The translations under genes were made by a program, and so were the position numbers. From Leptasterias polaris (lineage: Eukaryota > Echinodermata > Asteroidea > Forcipulatida > Asteriidae), in the NCBI GenBank assembly GCA_037783415.1, contig JAZGTN010000312.1, positions 33,988 through 97,987 of the forward strand: 64,000 nucleotides of DNA. The letters are read 5' to 3'. The notes below the pieces were generated by a model. The model was given only the letters and a program-made list of their open reading frames with translations. It was not told where the DNA came from and did no database searches. Below, piece by piece: positions 48,011-62,178 of this stretch; position 1 is the first letter of the stretch, and every line of letters begins with the position of its first letter.

Positions 48011-48529
48011 ACTTCACTTACTGAGACTGGTGTGCTAAAGTGGGTTGACATCATGACCCTGCTCACCTGGGAGTCTACTTCACTTACTGAGACTGGTGTG
48101 CTGAAGTGGGTTGACATGACCCTGCTCACCTGGGAGTCTACTTCACTTACTGAGACTGGTGTGCTAAAGTGGGGTGACATCATGACCCTGCTCACCTGGG
48201 AGTCTACTTCTCTTACTGAGACTGGTGTGCTGAAGTGGGTTGACATGACCGTGCTCACCTGGGTGTCTACTTCACTTACTGAGACTGGTGTGCTAAAGTG
48301 GGTTGACATGACCCTGCTCACCTGGGAGTCTACTTCACTTACTGAGACTGGTGTGCTGAAGTGGGTTGACATGACCCTGCTCACCTGGGAGTCTACTTCA
48401 CTTACTGAGACTGGTGTGCTCAAGTGGGGTGACATCATGACCCTGCTCACCTGGGAGTCTACTTCACTTACTGAGACTGGTGTGCTGAAGTGGGGTGACA
48501 TGACCCTGCTCACCTGGGAGTCTACTTCA

Positions 48530-51370
48530 CTTACTGAGACTGGTGTGCAGAAGTGTGGTGACATGACCCTGCTCACCTGGGAGTCTACTTCACTTACTGA
48601 GACTGGTGTGCTAAAGTGGGTTGACATGACCCTGCTCACCTGGGAGTCTACTTCACTTACTGAGACTGGTGTGCTGAAGTGGGTTGACATGACCCTGCTC
48701 ACCTGGGAGTCTACTTCACTTACTGAGACTGGTGTGCTGAAGTGGGGTGACATCATGACCCTGCTCACCTGGGAGTCTACTTCACTTACTGAGACTGGTG
48801 TGCTAAAGTGGGGTGACATCATGACCCTGCTCACCTGGGAGTCTACTTCACTTACTGAGACTGGTGTGCTGAAGTGGGTTGACATCATGACCCTGCTCAC
48901 CTGGGAGTCTACTTCACTTACTGAGACTGGTGTGCTGAAGTGGGGTGACATCATGACCCTGCTCACCTGGGAGTCTACTTCACTTACTGAGACTTGTGTG
49001 CTGAAGTGGGTTGACATGACCCTGCTCACCTGGGAGTCTACTTCACTTACTGAGACTGGTGTGCTAAAGTGGGGTGATATCATTACCCTGCTCACCTGGG
49101 AGTCTACTTCACTTACTGAGACTGGTGTGCTGAAGTGGGTTGACATGACCGTGCTCACCTGAGAGTCTACTTCACTTACTGAGACTGGTGTGCTGAAGTG
49201 GGTTGACATGACCCTGCTCACCTGGGAGTCTACTTCACTTACTGAGACTGGTGTGCTCAAGTGGGGTGACATCATGACCCTGCTCACCTGGGAGTCTACT
49301 TCACTTACTGAGACTGGTGTGCTGAAGTGGGTTGACATGACCCTGCTCACCTGGGAGTCTACTTCACTTACTGAGACTGGTGTGCTTAAGTGGGGTGACA
49401 TCATGACCCTGCTCACCTGGGAGTCTACTTCACTTACTGAGACTGGTGTGCTGAAGTGGGGTGACATCATGACCCTGCTCACCTGGGAGTCTACTTCACT
49501 TACTGAGACTGGTGTGCTGAAGTGGGTTGACATGACCCTGCTCACCTGAGAGTCTACTTCACTTACTGAGACTGGTGTGCTCAAGTGGGGTGACATCATG
49601 ACCCTGCTCACCTGGGAGTCTACTTCACTTACTGAGACTGGTGTGCTGAAGTGGGGTGACATCATGACCCTGCTCACCTGGGAACCTACTTCACTTACTG
49701 AGACTGGTGTGCTGAAGTGGGGTGACATCATGACCCTGCTCACCTGGGAGTCTACTTCACTTACTGAGACTGGTGTGCTGAAGTGGGTTGACATGACCCT
49801 GCTCACCTGGGAGTCTACTTCACTTACTGAGACTGGTGTGCTGAAGTGGGGTGACATCATGACCCTGCTCACCTGGGAGTCTACTTCACTTACTGAGACT
49901 GGTGTGCAGAAGTGGGGTGACATGACCCTGCTCACCTGGGAGTCTACTTCACTTACTGAGACTGGTGTGCTAAAGTGGGTTGACATGACCCTGCTCACCT
50001 GGGAGTCTACTTCACTTACTGAGACTGGTGTGCTGAAGTGGGTTGACATGACCCTGCTCACCTGGGAGTCTACTTCACTTACTGAGACTGGTGTGCTGAA
50101 GTGGGGTGACATCATGACCCTGCTCACCTGGGAGTCTACTTCACTTGCTGAGACTGGTGTGCAGAAGTGTGGTGACATGACCCTGCTCACCTGGGAGTCT
50201 ACTTCACTTACTGAGACTGGTGTGCTAAAGTGGGTTGACATGACCCTGCTCACCTGGGAGTCTACTTCACTTACTGAGACTGGTGTGCTGAAGTGGGTTG
50301 ACATGACCCTGCTCACCTGGGAGTCTACTTCACTTACTGAGACTGGTGTGCTGAAGTGGGGTGACATCATGACCCTGCTCACCTGGGAGTCTACTTCACT
50401 TACTGAGACTGGTGTGCTAAAGTGGGGTGACATCATGACCCTGCTCACCTGGGAGTCTACTTCACTTACTGAGACTGGTGTGCTGAAGTGGGTTGACATC
50501 ATGACCCTGCTCACCTGGGAGTCTACTTCACTTACTGAGACTGGTGTGCTGAAGTGGGGTGACATCATGACCCTGCTCACCTGGGAGTCTACTTCACTTA
50601 CTGAGACTGGTGTGCTGAAGTGGGTTGACATGACCCTGGTCACCTGGGAGTCTACTTCACTTACTGAGACTGGTGTGCTAAAGTGGGGTGATATCATGAC
50701 CCTGCTCACCTGGGAGTCTACTTCACTTACTGAGACTGGTGTGCTGAAGTGGGTTGACATGACCGTGCTCACCTGAGAGTCTACTTCACTTACTGAGACT
50801 GGTGTGCTGAAGTGGGTTGACATGACCCTGCTCACCTGGGAGTCTACTTCACTTACTGAGACTGGTGTGCTCAAGTGGGGTGACATCATGACCCTGCTCA
50901 CCTGGGAGTCTACTTCACTTACTGAGACTGGTGTGCTGAAGTGGGTTGACATGACCCTGCTCACCTGGGAGTCTACTTCACTTACTGAGACTGGTGTGCT
51001 TAAGTGGGGTGACATCATGACCCTGCTCACCTGGGAGTCTACTTCACTTACTGAGACTGGTGTGCTGAAGTGGGGTGACATCATGACCCTGCTCACCTGG
51101 GAGTCTACTTCACTTACTGAGACTGGTGTGCTGAAGTGGGTTGACATGACCCTGCTCACCTGAGAGTCTACTTCACTTACTGAGACTGGTGTGCTCAAGT
51201 GGGGTGACATCATGACCCTGCTCACCTGGGAGTCTACTTCACTTACTGAGACTGGTGTGCTGAAGTGGGGTGACATCATGACCCTGCTCACCTGGGAGTC
51301 TACTTCACTTACTGAGACTGGTGTGCTGAAGTGGGGTGACATCATGACCCTGCTCACCTGGGAGTCTACT
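48530..51370 (+). repeat. Higher-order duplication, 1,614-bp offset
   Basis: About 48,530-49,760 matches 50,145-51,370 at an offset of 1,614 bp. The rare gtgcttaag variant occurs at 49,385 and 50,999, and the gtgcagaagtgtgg unit at 48,548 and 50,162. TGA-type units fall at 49,162 and 50,776, and at 49,549 and 51,163. Confidence 0.82.
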
Positions 51371-52008
51371 TCACTTACTGAGACTGGTGTGCAGAAGTGG
51401 GGTGACATGACCCTGCTCACCTGGGAGTCTACTTCACTTACTGAGACTGGTGTGCTAAAGTGGGTTGACATGACCCTGCTCACCTGGGAGTCTACTTCAC
51501 TTACTGAGACTGGTGTGCTGAAGTGGGTTGACATGACCCTGCTCACCTGGGAGTCTACTTCACTTACTGAGACTGGTGTGCTGAAGTGGGGTGACATCAT
51601 GACCCTGCTCACCTGGGAGTCTACTTCACTTACTGAGACTGGTGTGCTAAAGTGGGGTGACATCATGACCCTGCTCACCTGGGAGTCTACTTCACTTACT
51701 GAGACTGGTGTGCTGAAGTGGGTTGACATCATGACCCTGCTCACCTGGGAGTCTACTTCACTTACTGAGACTGGTGTGCTGAAGTGGGGTGACATCATGA
51801 CCCTGCTCACCTGGGAGTCTACTTCACTTACTGAGACTGGTGTGCTGAAGTGGGTTGACATGACCCTGCTCACCTGGGAGTCTACTTCACTTACTGAGAC
51901 TGGTGTGCTAAAGTGGGGTGACATCATGACCCTGCTCACCTGGGAGTCTACTTCACTTACTGAGACTGGTGTGCTGAAGTGGGGTGACATGACCGTGCTC
52001 ACCTGAGA

Positions 52009-54375
52009 GTCTACTTCACTTACTGAGACTGGTGTGCTGAAGTGGGTTGACATGACCCTGCTCACCTGGGAGTCTACTTCACTTACTGAGACTGGTGTGC
52101 TCAAGTGGGGTGACATCATGACCCTGCTCACCTGGGAGTCTACTTCACTTACTGAGACTGGTGTGCTGAAGTGGGTTGACATGACCCTGCTCACCTGGGA
52201 GTCTACTTCACTTACTGAGACTGGTGTGCTGAAGTGGGGTGACATCATGACCCTGCTCACCTGGGAGTCTACTTCACTTACTGAGACTGGTGTGCTGAAG
52301 TGGGTGACATCATGACCCTGCTCACCTGGGAGTCTACTTCACTTACTGAGACTGGTGTGCTGAAGTGGGTTGACATGACCCTGCTCACCTGAGAGTCTAC
52401 TTCACTTACTGAGACTGGTGTGCTGAAGTGGGGTGACATCATGACCCTGCTCACCTGGGAGTCTACTTCACTTACTGAGACTGGTGTGCTGAAGTGGGAT
52501 GACATCATGACCCTGCTCACCTGGGAGTCTACTTCACTTACTGAGACTGGTGTGCTGAAGTGGGGTGACATCATGACCCTGCTCACCTGGGAGTCTACTT
52601 CACTTACTGAGACTGGTGTGCTAAAGTGGGTTGACATGACCCTGCTCACCTGGAAGTCTACTTCACTTACTGAGACTGGTGTGCTGAAGTGGGTTGACAT
52701 GACCGTGCTCACATGAGAGTCTACTTCACTTACTGAGACTGGTGTGCTGAAGTGGGTTGACATGACCCTGCTCACTTGGGAGTCTACTTCACTTACTGAG
52801 ACTGGTGTGCTCAAGTGGGGTGACATCATGACCCTGCTCACCTGGGAGTCTACTTCACTTACTGAGACTGGTGTGCTGAAGTGGGGTGACATGACCCTGC
52901 TCACCTGGGAGTCTACTTCACTTACTGAGACTGGTGTGCTAAAGTGGGTTGACATGACCCTGCTCACCTGGGAGTCTACTTCACTTACTGAGACTGGTGT
53001 GCTGAAGTGGGTTGACATGACCCTGCTCACCTGGGAGTCTACTTCACTTACTGAGACTGGTGTGCTAAAGTGGGTTGACATGACGCTGCTCACCTGGGAG
53101 TCTACTTCACTTACTGAGACTGGTGTGCTGAAGTGGTTTGGCATGACCCTGCTCACCTGGGAGTCTACTTCACTTACTGAGACTGGTGTGCTCAAGTGGG
53201 GTGACATCATGACCCTGCTCACCTGGGAGTCTACTTCACTTACTGAGACTGGTGTGCTCAAGTGGGGTGACATCATGACCCTGCTCACCTGGGAGTCTAC
53301 TTCACTTACTGAGACTGGTGTGCTGAAGTGGGGTGACATGACCCTGCTCACCTGGGAGTCTACTTCACTTACTGAGACTGGTGTGCTAAAGTGGGTTGAC
53401 ATGACCCTGCTCACCTGGGAGTCTACTTCACTTACTGAGACTGGTGTGCTGAAGTGGGTTGACATGACCCTGCTCACCTGGGAGTCTACTTCACTTACTG
53501 AGACTGGTGTGCTAAAGTGGGGTGACATCATGACCCTGCTCACCTGGGAGTCTACTTCACTTACTGAGACTGGTGTGCTGAAGTGGGTTGACATGACCGT
53601 GCTCACCTGAGAGTCTACTTCACTTACTGAGACTGGTGTGCTGAAGTGGGTTGACATGACCCTGCTCACCTGGGAGTCTACTTCACTTACTGAGACTGGT
53701 GTGCTGAAGTGGGGTGACATGACCCTGCTCACCTGGGAGTCTACTTCACTTACTGAGACTGGTGTGCTAAAGTGGGTTGACATCATGACCCTGCTCACCT
53801 GGGAGTCTACTTCACTTACTGAGACTGGTGTGCTGAAGTGGGTTGACATGACCCTGCTCACCTGGGAGTCTACTTCACTTACTGAGACTGGTGTGCTAAA
53901 GTGGGGTGACATCATGACCCTGCTCACCTGGGAGTCTACTTCACTTACTGAGACTGGTGTGCTGAAGTGGGTTGACATGACCGTGCTCACCTGGGAGTCT
54001 ACTTCACTTACTGAGACTGGTGTGCTAAAGTGGGTTGACATGACCCTGCTCACCTGGGAGTCTACTTCACTTACTGAGACTGGTGTGCTGAAGTGGGTTG
54101 ACATGACCCTGCTCACCTGGGAGTCTACTTCACTTACTGAGACTGGTGTGCTCAAGTGGGGTGACATCATGACCCTGCTCACCTGGGAGTCTACTTCACT
54201 TACTGAGACTGGTGTGCTGAAGTGGGGTGACATGACCCTGCTCACCTGGGAGTCTACTTCACTTACTGAGACTGGTGTGCAGAAGTGTGGTGACATGACC
54301 CTGCTCACCTGGGAGTCTACTTCACTTACTGAGACTGGTGTGCTAAAGTGGGTTGACATGACCCTGCTCACCTGA
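52009..54375 (+). repeat. Satellite segment duplicated from or to 31,690-34,057
   Basis: Right-hand member of the pair with offset 20,318 bp. It has a private gtttggc change near 53,136 and a single-G deletion at 52,302. Confidence 0.8.
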
Positions 54376-56748
54376 GAGTCTACTTCACTTACTGAGACTG
54401 GTGTGCTGAAGTGGGGTGACATCATGACCCTGCTCACCTGGGAGTCTACTTCACTTACTGAGACTGGTGTGCTGAAGTGGGGTGACATCATGACCCTGCT
54501 CACCTGGGAGTCTACTTCACTTACTGAGACTGGTGTGCTGAAGTGGGGTGACATCATGACCCTGCTCACCTGGGAGTCTACTTCACTTACTGAGACTGGT
54601 GTGCTAAAGTGGGTTGACATGACCCTGCTCACCTGGAAGTCTACTTCACTTACTGAGACTGGTGTGCTGAAGTGGGTTGACATGACCGTGCTCACATGAG
54701 AGTCTACTTCACTTACTGAGACTGGTGTGCTGAAGTGGGTTGACATGACCCTGCTCACTTGGGAGTCTACTTCACTTACTGAGACTGGTGTGCTCAAGTG
54801 GGGTGACATCATGACCCTGCTCACCTGGGAGTCTACTTCACTTACTGAGACTGGTGTGCTGAAGTGGGGTGACATGACCCTGCTCACCTGGGAGTCTACT
54901 TCACTTACTGAGACTGGTGTGCTAAAGTGGGTTGACATCATGACCCTGCTCACCTGGGAGTCTACTTCACTTACTGAGACTGGTGTGCTGAAGTGGGTTG
55001 ACATGACCCTGCTCACCTGGGAGTCTACTTCACTTACTGAGACTGGTGTGCTAAAGTGGGGTGACATCATGACCCTGCTCACCTGGGAGTCTACTTCACT
55101 TACTGAGACTGGTGTGCTGAAGTGGGTTGACATGACCGTGCTCACCTGGGAGTCTACTTCACTTACTGAGACTGGTGTGCTAAAGTGGGTTGACATGACC
55201 CTGCTCACCTGGGAGTCTACTTCACTTACTGAGACTGGTGTGCTGAAGTGGGTTGACATGACCCTGCTCACCTGGGAGTCTACTTCACTTACTGAGACTG
55301 GTGTGCTCAAGTGGGGTGACATCATGACCCTGCTCACCTGGGAGTCTACTTCACTTACTGAGACTGGTGTGCTGAAGTGGGGTGACATGACCCTGCTCAC
55401 CTGGGAGTCTACTTCACTTACTGAGACTGGTGTGCAGAAGTGTGGTGACATGACCCTGCTCACCTGGGAGTCTACTTCACTTACTGAGACTGGTGTGCTA
55501 AAGTGGGTTGACATGACCCTGCTCACCTGAGAGTCTACTTCACTTACTGAGACTGGTGTGCTGAAGTGGGGTGACATCATGACCCTGCTCACCTGGGAGT
55601 CTACTTCACTTACTGAGACTGGTGTGCTGAAGTGGGGTGACATCATGACCCTGCTCACCTGGGAGTCTACTTCACTTACTGAGACTGGTGTGCTGAAGTG
55701 GGGTGACATCATGACCCTGCTCACCTGGGAGTCTACTTCACTTACTGAGACTGGTGTGCTAAAGTGGGTTGACATGACCCTGCTCACCTGGAAGTCTACT
55801 TCACTTACTGAGACTGGTGTGCTGAAGTGGGTTGACATGACCGTGCTCACATGAGAGTCTACTTCACTTACTGAGACTGGTGTGCTGAAGTGGGTTGACA
55901 TGACCCTGCTCACTTGGGAGTCTACTTCACTTACTGAGACTGGTGTGCTCAAGTGGGGTGACATCATGACCCTGCTCACCTGGGAGTCTACTTCACTTAC
56001 TGAGACTGGTGTGCTGAAGTGGGGTGACATGACCCTGCTCACCTGGGAGTCTACTTCACTTACTGAGACTGGTGTGCTAAAGTGGGTTGACATGACCCTG
56101 CTCACCTGGGAGTCTACTTCACTTACTGAGACTGGTGTGCGGAAGTGGGTTGACATGACCCTGCTCACCTGGGAGTCTACTTCACTTACAGAGACTGGTG
56201 TGCTAAAGTGGGTTGACATGACGCTGCTCACCTGGGAGTCTACTTCACTTACTGAGACTGGTGTGCTGAAGTGGGTTGGCATGACCCTGCTCACCTGGGA
56301 GTCTACTTCACTTACTGAGACTGGTGTGCTCAAGTGGGGTGACATCATGACCCTGCTCACCTGGGAGTCTACTTCACTTACTGAGACTGGTGTACTCAAG
56401 TGGGGTGACATCATGACCCTGCTCACCTGGGAGTCTACTTCACTTACTGAGACTGGTGTGCTGAAGTGGGGTGACATGACCCTGCTCACCTGGGAGTCTA
56501 CTTCACTTACTGAGACTGGTGTGCTAAAGTGGGTTGACATGACCCTGCTCACCTGGGAGTCTACTTCACTTACTGAGACTGGTGTGCTGAAGTGGGTTGA
56601 CATGACCCTGCTCACCTGGGAGTCTACTTCACTTACTGAGACTGGTGTGCTAAAGTGGGGTGACATCATGACCCTGCTCACCTGGGAGTCTACTTCACTT
56701 ACTGAGACTGGTGTGCTGAAGTGGGTTGACATGACCGTGCTCACCTGA
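52744..56748 (+). repeat. Higher-order duplication, 3,138-bp offset
   Basis: 52,744-53,610 matches 55,882-56,748 unit by unit, including ctcacttgg, acgctg, a ttggcatg unit and a terminal accgtg/TGA unit. A related segment at 54,403-54,950 lies 1,155 bp before 55,558. The later copy has private changes gtgcggaag (near 56,140), ttacagag (near 56,188) and gtactcaag (near 56,392). Confidence 0.8.
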
Positions 56749-58837
56749 GAGTCTACTTCACTTACTGAGACTGGTGTGCTGAAGTGGGTTGACATGACCC
56801 TGCTCACCTGGGAGTCTACTTCACTTACTGAGACTGGTGTGCTGAAGTGGGGTGACATGACCCTGCTCACCTGGGAGTCTACTTCACTTACAGAGACTGG
56901 TGTGCTAAAGTGGGTTGACATGACGCTGCTCACCTGGGAGTCTACTTCACTTACTGAGACTGGTGTGCTGAAGTGGGTTGGCATGACCCTGCTCACCTGG
57001 GAGTCTACTTCACTTACTGAGACTGGTGTGCTCAAGTGGGGTGACATCATGACCCTGCTCACCTGGGAGTCTACTTCACTTACTGAGACTGGTGTGCTCA
57101 AGTGGGGTGACATCATGACCCTGCTCACCTGGGAGTCTACTTCACTTACTGAGACTGGTGTGCTGAAGTGGGGTGACATGACCCTGCTCACCTGGGAGTC
57201 TACTTCACTTACTGAGACTGGTGTGCTAAAGTGGGTTGACATGACCCTGCTCACCTGGGAGTCTACTTCACTTACTGAGACTGGTGTGCTGAAGTGGGTT
57301 GACATGACCCTGCTCACCTGGGAGTCTACTTCACTTACTGAGACTGGTGTGCTAAAGTGGGGTGACATCATGACCCTGCTCACCTGGGAGTCTACTTCAC
57401 TTACTGAGACTGGTGTGCTGAAGTGGGTTGACATGACCGTGCTCACCTGAGAGTCTACTTCACTTACTGAGACTGGTGTGCTGAAGTGGGTTGACATGAC
57501 CCTGCTCACCTGGGAGTCTACTTCACTTACTGAGACTGGTGTGCTGAAGTGGGGTGACATGACCCTGCTCACCTGGGAGTCTACTTCACTTACTGAGACT
57601 GGTGTGCTAAAGTGGGTTGACATCATGACCCTGCTCACCTGGGAGTCTACTTCACTTACTGAGACTGGTGTGCTGAAGTGGGTTGACATGACCCTGCTCA
57701 CCTGGGAGTCTACTTCACTTACTGAGACTGGTGTGCTAAAGTGGGGTGACATCATGACCCTGCTCACCTGGGAGTCTACTTCACTTACTGAGACTGGTGT
57801 GCTGAAGTGGGTTGACATGACCGTGCTCACCTGGGAGTCTACTTCACTTACTGAGACTGGTGTGCTAAAGTGGGTTGACATGACCCTGCTCACCTGGGAG
57901 TCTACTTCACTTACTGAGACTGGTGTGCTGAAGTGGGTTGACATGACCCTGCTCACCTGGGAGTCTACTTCACTTACTGAGACTGGTGTGCTCAAGTGGG
58001 GTGACATCATGACCCTGCTCACCTGGGAGTCTACTTCACTTACTGAGACTGGTGTGCTGAAGTGGGGTGACATCATGACCCTGCTCACCTGGGAGTCTAC
58101 TTCACTTACTGAGACTGGTGTGCTGAAGTGGGTTGACATGACCCTGCTCACCTGAGAGTCTACTTCACTTACTGAGACTGGTGTGCTCAAGTGGGGTGAC
58201 ATCATGACCCTGCTCACCTGGGAGTCTACTTCACTTACTGAGACTGGTGTGCTGAAGTGGGGTGACATCATGACCCTGCTCACCTGGGAGTCTACTTCAC
58301 TTACTGAGACTGGTGTGCTGAAGTGGGGTGACATCATGACCCTGCTCACCTGGGAGTCTACTTCACTTACTGAGACTGGTGTGCTGAAATGGGTTGACAT
58401 GACCCTGCTCACCTGGGAGTCTACTTCACTTACTGAGACTGGTGTGCTGAAGTGGGTTGACATGACCCTGCTCACCTGGGAGTCTACTTCACTTACTGAG
58501 ACTGGTGGGCTGAAGTGGGGTGACATCATGACCCTGCTCACCTGGGAGTCTACTTCACTTACTGAGACTGGTGTGCAGAAGTGGGGTGACATGACCCTGC
58601 TCACCTGGGAGTCTACTTCACTTACTGAGACTGGTGTGCTAAAGTGGGTTGACATGACCCTGCTCACCTGGGAGTCTACTTCACTTACTGAGACTGGTGT
58701 GCTGAAGTGGGTTGACATGACCCTGCTCACCTGGGAGTCTACTTCACTTACTGAGACTGGTGTGCTGAAGTGGGGTGACATCATGACCCTGCTCACCTGG
58801 GAGTCTACTTCACTTACTGAGACTGGTGTGCTGAAGT

Positions 58838-61800
58838 GGGGTTGACATGACCCTGCTCACCTGGGAGTCTACTTCACTTACTGAGACTGGTGTGCTAAAG
58901 TGGGGTGACATCATGACCCTGCTCACCTGGGAGTCTACTTCACTTACTGAGACTGGTGTGCTGAAGTGGGGTGACATGACCGTGCTCACCTGAGAGTCTA
59001 CTTCACTTACTGAGACTGGTGTGCTGAAGTGGGTTGACATGACGCTGCTCTCCTGGGAGTCTACTTCACTTACTGAGACTGGTGTGCTCAAGTGGGGTGA
59101 CATCATGACCCTGCTCACCTGGGAGTCTACTTCACTTACTGAGACTGGTGTGCTGAAGTGGGTTGACATGACCCTGCTCACCTGGGAGTCTACTTCACTT
59201 ACTGAAACTGGTGTGCTGAAGTGGGGTGACATCATGACCCTGCTCACCTGGGAGTCTACTTCACTTACTGAGACTGGTGTGCTGAAGTGGGTGACATCAT
59301 GACCCTGCTCACCTGGGAGTCTACTTCACTTACTGAGACTGGTGTGCTGAAGTGGGGTGACATCATGACCCTGCTCACCTGAGAGTCTACTTCACTTACT
59401 GAGACTGGTGTGCTGAAGTGGGGTGACATCATGACCCTGCTCACCTGGGAGTCTACTTCACTTACTGAGACTGGTGTGCTGAAGTGGGGTGACATCATGA
59501 CCCTGCTCACCTGGGAGTCTACTTCACTTACTGAGACTGGTGTGCTAAAGTGGGTTGACATGACCCTGCTCACCTGGAAGTCTACTTCACTTACTGAGAC
59601 TGGTGTGCTGAAGTGGGTTGACATGACCGTGCTCACATGAGAGTCTACTTCACTTACTGAGACTGGTGTGCTGAAGTGGGTTGACATGACCCTGCTCACT
59701 TGGGAGTCTACTTCACTTACTGAGACTGGTGTGCTCAAGTGGGGGTGACATCATGAACCTGCTCACCTGGGAGTCTACTTCACTTACTGAGACTGGTGTG
59801 CTGAAGTGGGGTGACATGACCCTGCTCACCTGGGAGTCTACTTCACTTACTGAGACTGGTGTGCTAAAGTGGGTTGACATGACCCTGCTCACCTGGGAGT
59901 CTACTTCACTTACTGAGACTGGTGTGCTGAAGTGGGTTGACATGACCCTGCTCACCTGGGAGTCTACTTCACTTACTGAGACTGGTGTGCTAAAGTGGGT
60001 TGACATGACGCTGCTCACCTGGAGTCTACTTCACTTACTGAGACTGGTGTGCTGAAGTGGGTTGGCATGACCCTGCTCACCTGGGAGTCTACTTCACTTA
60101 CTGAGACTGGTGTGCTCAAGTGGGGTGACATCATGACCCTGCTCACCTGGGAGTCTACTTCACTTACTGAGACTGGTGTGCTCAAGTGGGGTGACATCAT
60201 GACCCTGCTCACCTGGGAGTCTACTTCACTTACTGAGACTGGTGTGCTGAAGTGGGGTGACATGACCCTGCTCACCTGGGAGTCTACTTCACTTACTGAG
60301 ACTGGTGTGCTAAAGTGGGTTGACATGACCCTGCTCACCTGGGAGTCTACTTCACTTACTGAGACTGGTGTGCTGAAGTGGGTTGACATGACCCTGCTCA
60401 CCTGGGAGTCTACTTCACTTACTGAGACTGGTGTGCTAAAGTGGGGTGACATCATGACCCTGCTCACCTGGGAGTCTACTTCACTTACTGAGACTGGTGT
60501 GCTGACGTGGGTTGACATGACCCTGCTCACCTGGGAGTCTACTTCACTTACTGAGACTGGTGTGCTGAAGTGGGGTGACATCATGACCCTGCTCACCTGG
60601 GAGTCTACTTCACTTACTGAGACTGGTGTGCTGAAGTGGGGTGACATCATGACCCTGCTCACCTGGGAGTCTACTTCACTTACTGAGACTGGTGTGCTGA
60701 AGTGGGTTGACATGACCCTGCTCACCTGAGAGTCTACTTCACTTACTGAGACTGGTGTGCTGAAGTGGGGTGACATCATGACCCTGCTCACCTGGGAGTC
60801 TACTTCACTTACTGAGACTGGTGTGCTGAAGTGGGGTGACATCATGACCCTGCTCACCTGGGAGTCTACTTCACTTACTGAGACTGGTGTGCTGAAGTGG
60901 GGTGACATCATGACCCTGCTCACCTGGGAGTCTACTTCACTTACTGAGACTGGTGTGCTAAAGTGGGTTGACATGACCCTGCTCACCTGGAAGTCTACTT
61001 CACTTACTGAGACTGGTGTGCTGAAGTGGGTTGACATGACCGTGCTCACATGAGAGTCTACTTCACTTACTGAGACTGGTGTGCTGAAGTGGGTTGACAT
61101 GACCCTGCTCACTTGGGAGTCTACTTCACTTACTGAGACTGGTGTGCTCAAGTGGGGTGACATCATGACCCTGCTCACCTGGGAGTCTACTTCACTTACT
61201 GAGACTGGTGTGCTGAAGTGGGGTGACATGACCCTGCTCACCTGGGAGTCTACTTCACTTACTGAGACTGGTGTGCTAAAGTGGGTTGACATGACCCTGC
61301 TCACCTGGGATTCTACTTCACTTACTGAGACTGGTGTGCTGAAGTGGGTTGACATGACCCTGCTCACCTGGGAGTCTACTTCACTTACTGAGACTGGTGT
61401 GCTAAAGTGGGTTGACATGACGCTGCTCACCTGGGAGTCTACTTCACTTACTGAGACTGGTGTGCTGAAGTGGGTTGGCATGACCCTGCTCACCTGGGAG
61501 TCTACTTCACTTACTGAGACTGGTGTGCTCAAGTGGGGTGACATCATGACCCTGCTCACCTGGGAGTCTACTTCACTTACTGAGACTGGTGTGCTGAAGT
61601 GGGTTGACATGACCGTGCTCACCTGAGAGTCTACTTCACTTACTGAGACTGGTGTGCTGAAGTGGGTTGACATGACCCTGCTCACCTGGGAGTCTACTTC
61701 ACTTACTGAGACTGGTGTGCTGAAGTGGGGTGACATGACCCTGCTCACCTGGGAGTCTACTTCACTTACTGAGACTGGTGTGCTAAAGTGGGTTGACATC

Positions 61801-62178
61801 ATGACCCTGCTCACCTGGGAGTCTACTTCACTTACTGAGACTGGTGTGCTGAAGTGGGTTGACATGACCCTGCTCACCTGGGAGTCTACTTCACTTACTG
61901 AGACTGGTGTGCTAAAGTGGGGTGACATCATGACCCTGCTCACCTGGGAGTCTACTTCACTTACTGAGACTGGTGTGCTGAAGTGGGTTGACATGACCGT
62001 GCTCACCTGGGAGTCTACTTCACTTACTGAGACTGGTGTGCTAAAGTGGGTTGACATGACCCTGCTCACCTGGGAGTCTACTTCACTTACTGAGACTGGT
62101 GTGCTGAAGTGGGTTGACATGACCCTGCTCACCTGGGAGTCTACTTCACTTACTGAGACTGGTGTGCTCAAGTGGGGG
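58838..62178 (+). other. Cluster of single-G length changes in the satellite
   Basis: Extra G at 58,838-58,841, missing G at 59,289-59,291, extra G at 59,741-59,745, missing G at 60,021-60,022 and extra G at 62,174-62,178. Each breaks the 3-bp register of the unit. All are in G runs, as expected for long-read homopolymer errors, but real slippage is also possible. Confidence 0.7.

Larger units (their letters stand above)
39145..52260 (-). other. Very long minus-strand open frame through the satellite (4,371 codons)
   Basis: Reading the satellite on the minus strand gives a 21- or 22-residue repeat built on SEVDSQVSRVM followed by STHFSTPVSV or MSPHFSTPVSV, with no stop for 13.1 kb. Matching open stretches are 6,283-13,680, 18,683-30,079, 30,097-34,116 and 52,278-58,796, all bounded by a transposon junction or a length change that shifts the frame. 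The peptide is Ser/Thr/Val-rich with alternating polar and hydrophobic residues, no cysteines and no known domain. The frame runs into the LINE 3' UTR before stopping. A stop-free frame is expected in any young array whose unit is open and a multiple of three, so I do not call this a gene. Confidence 0.15.
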
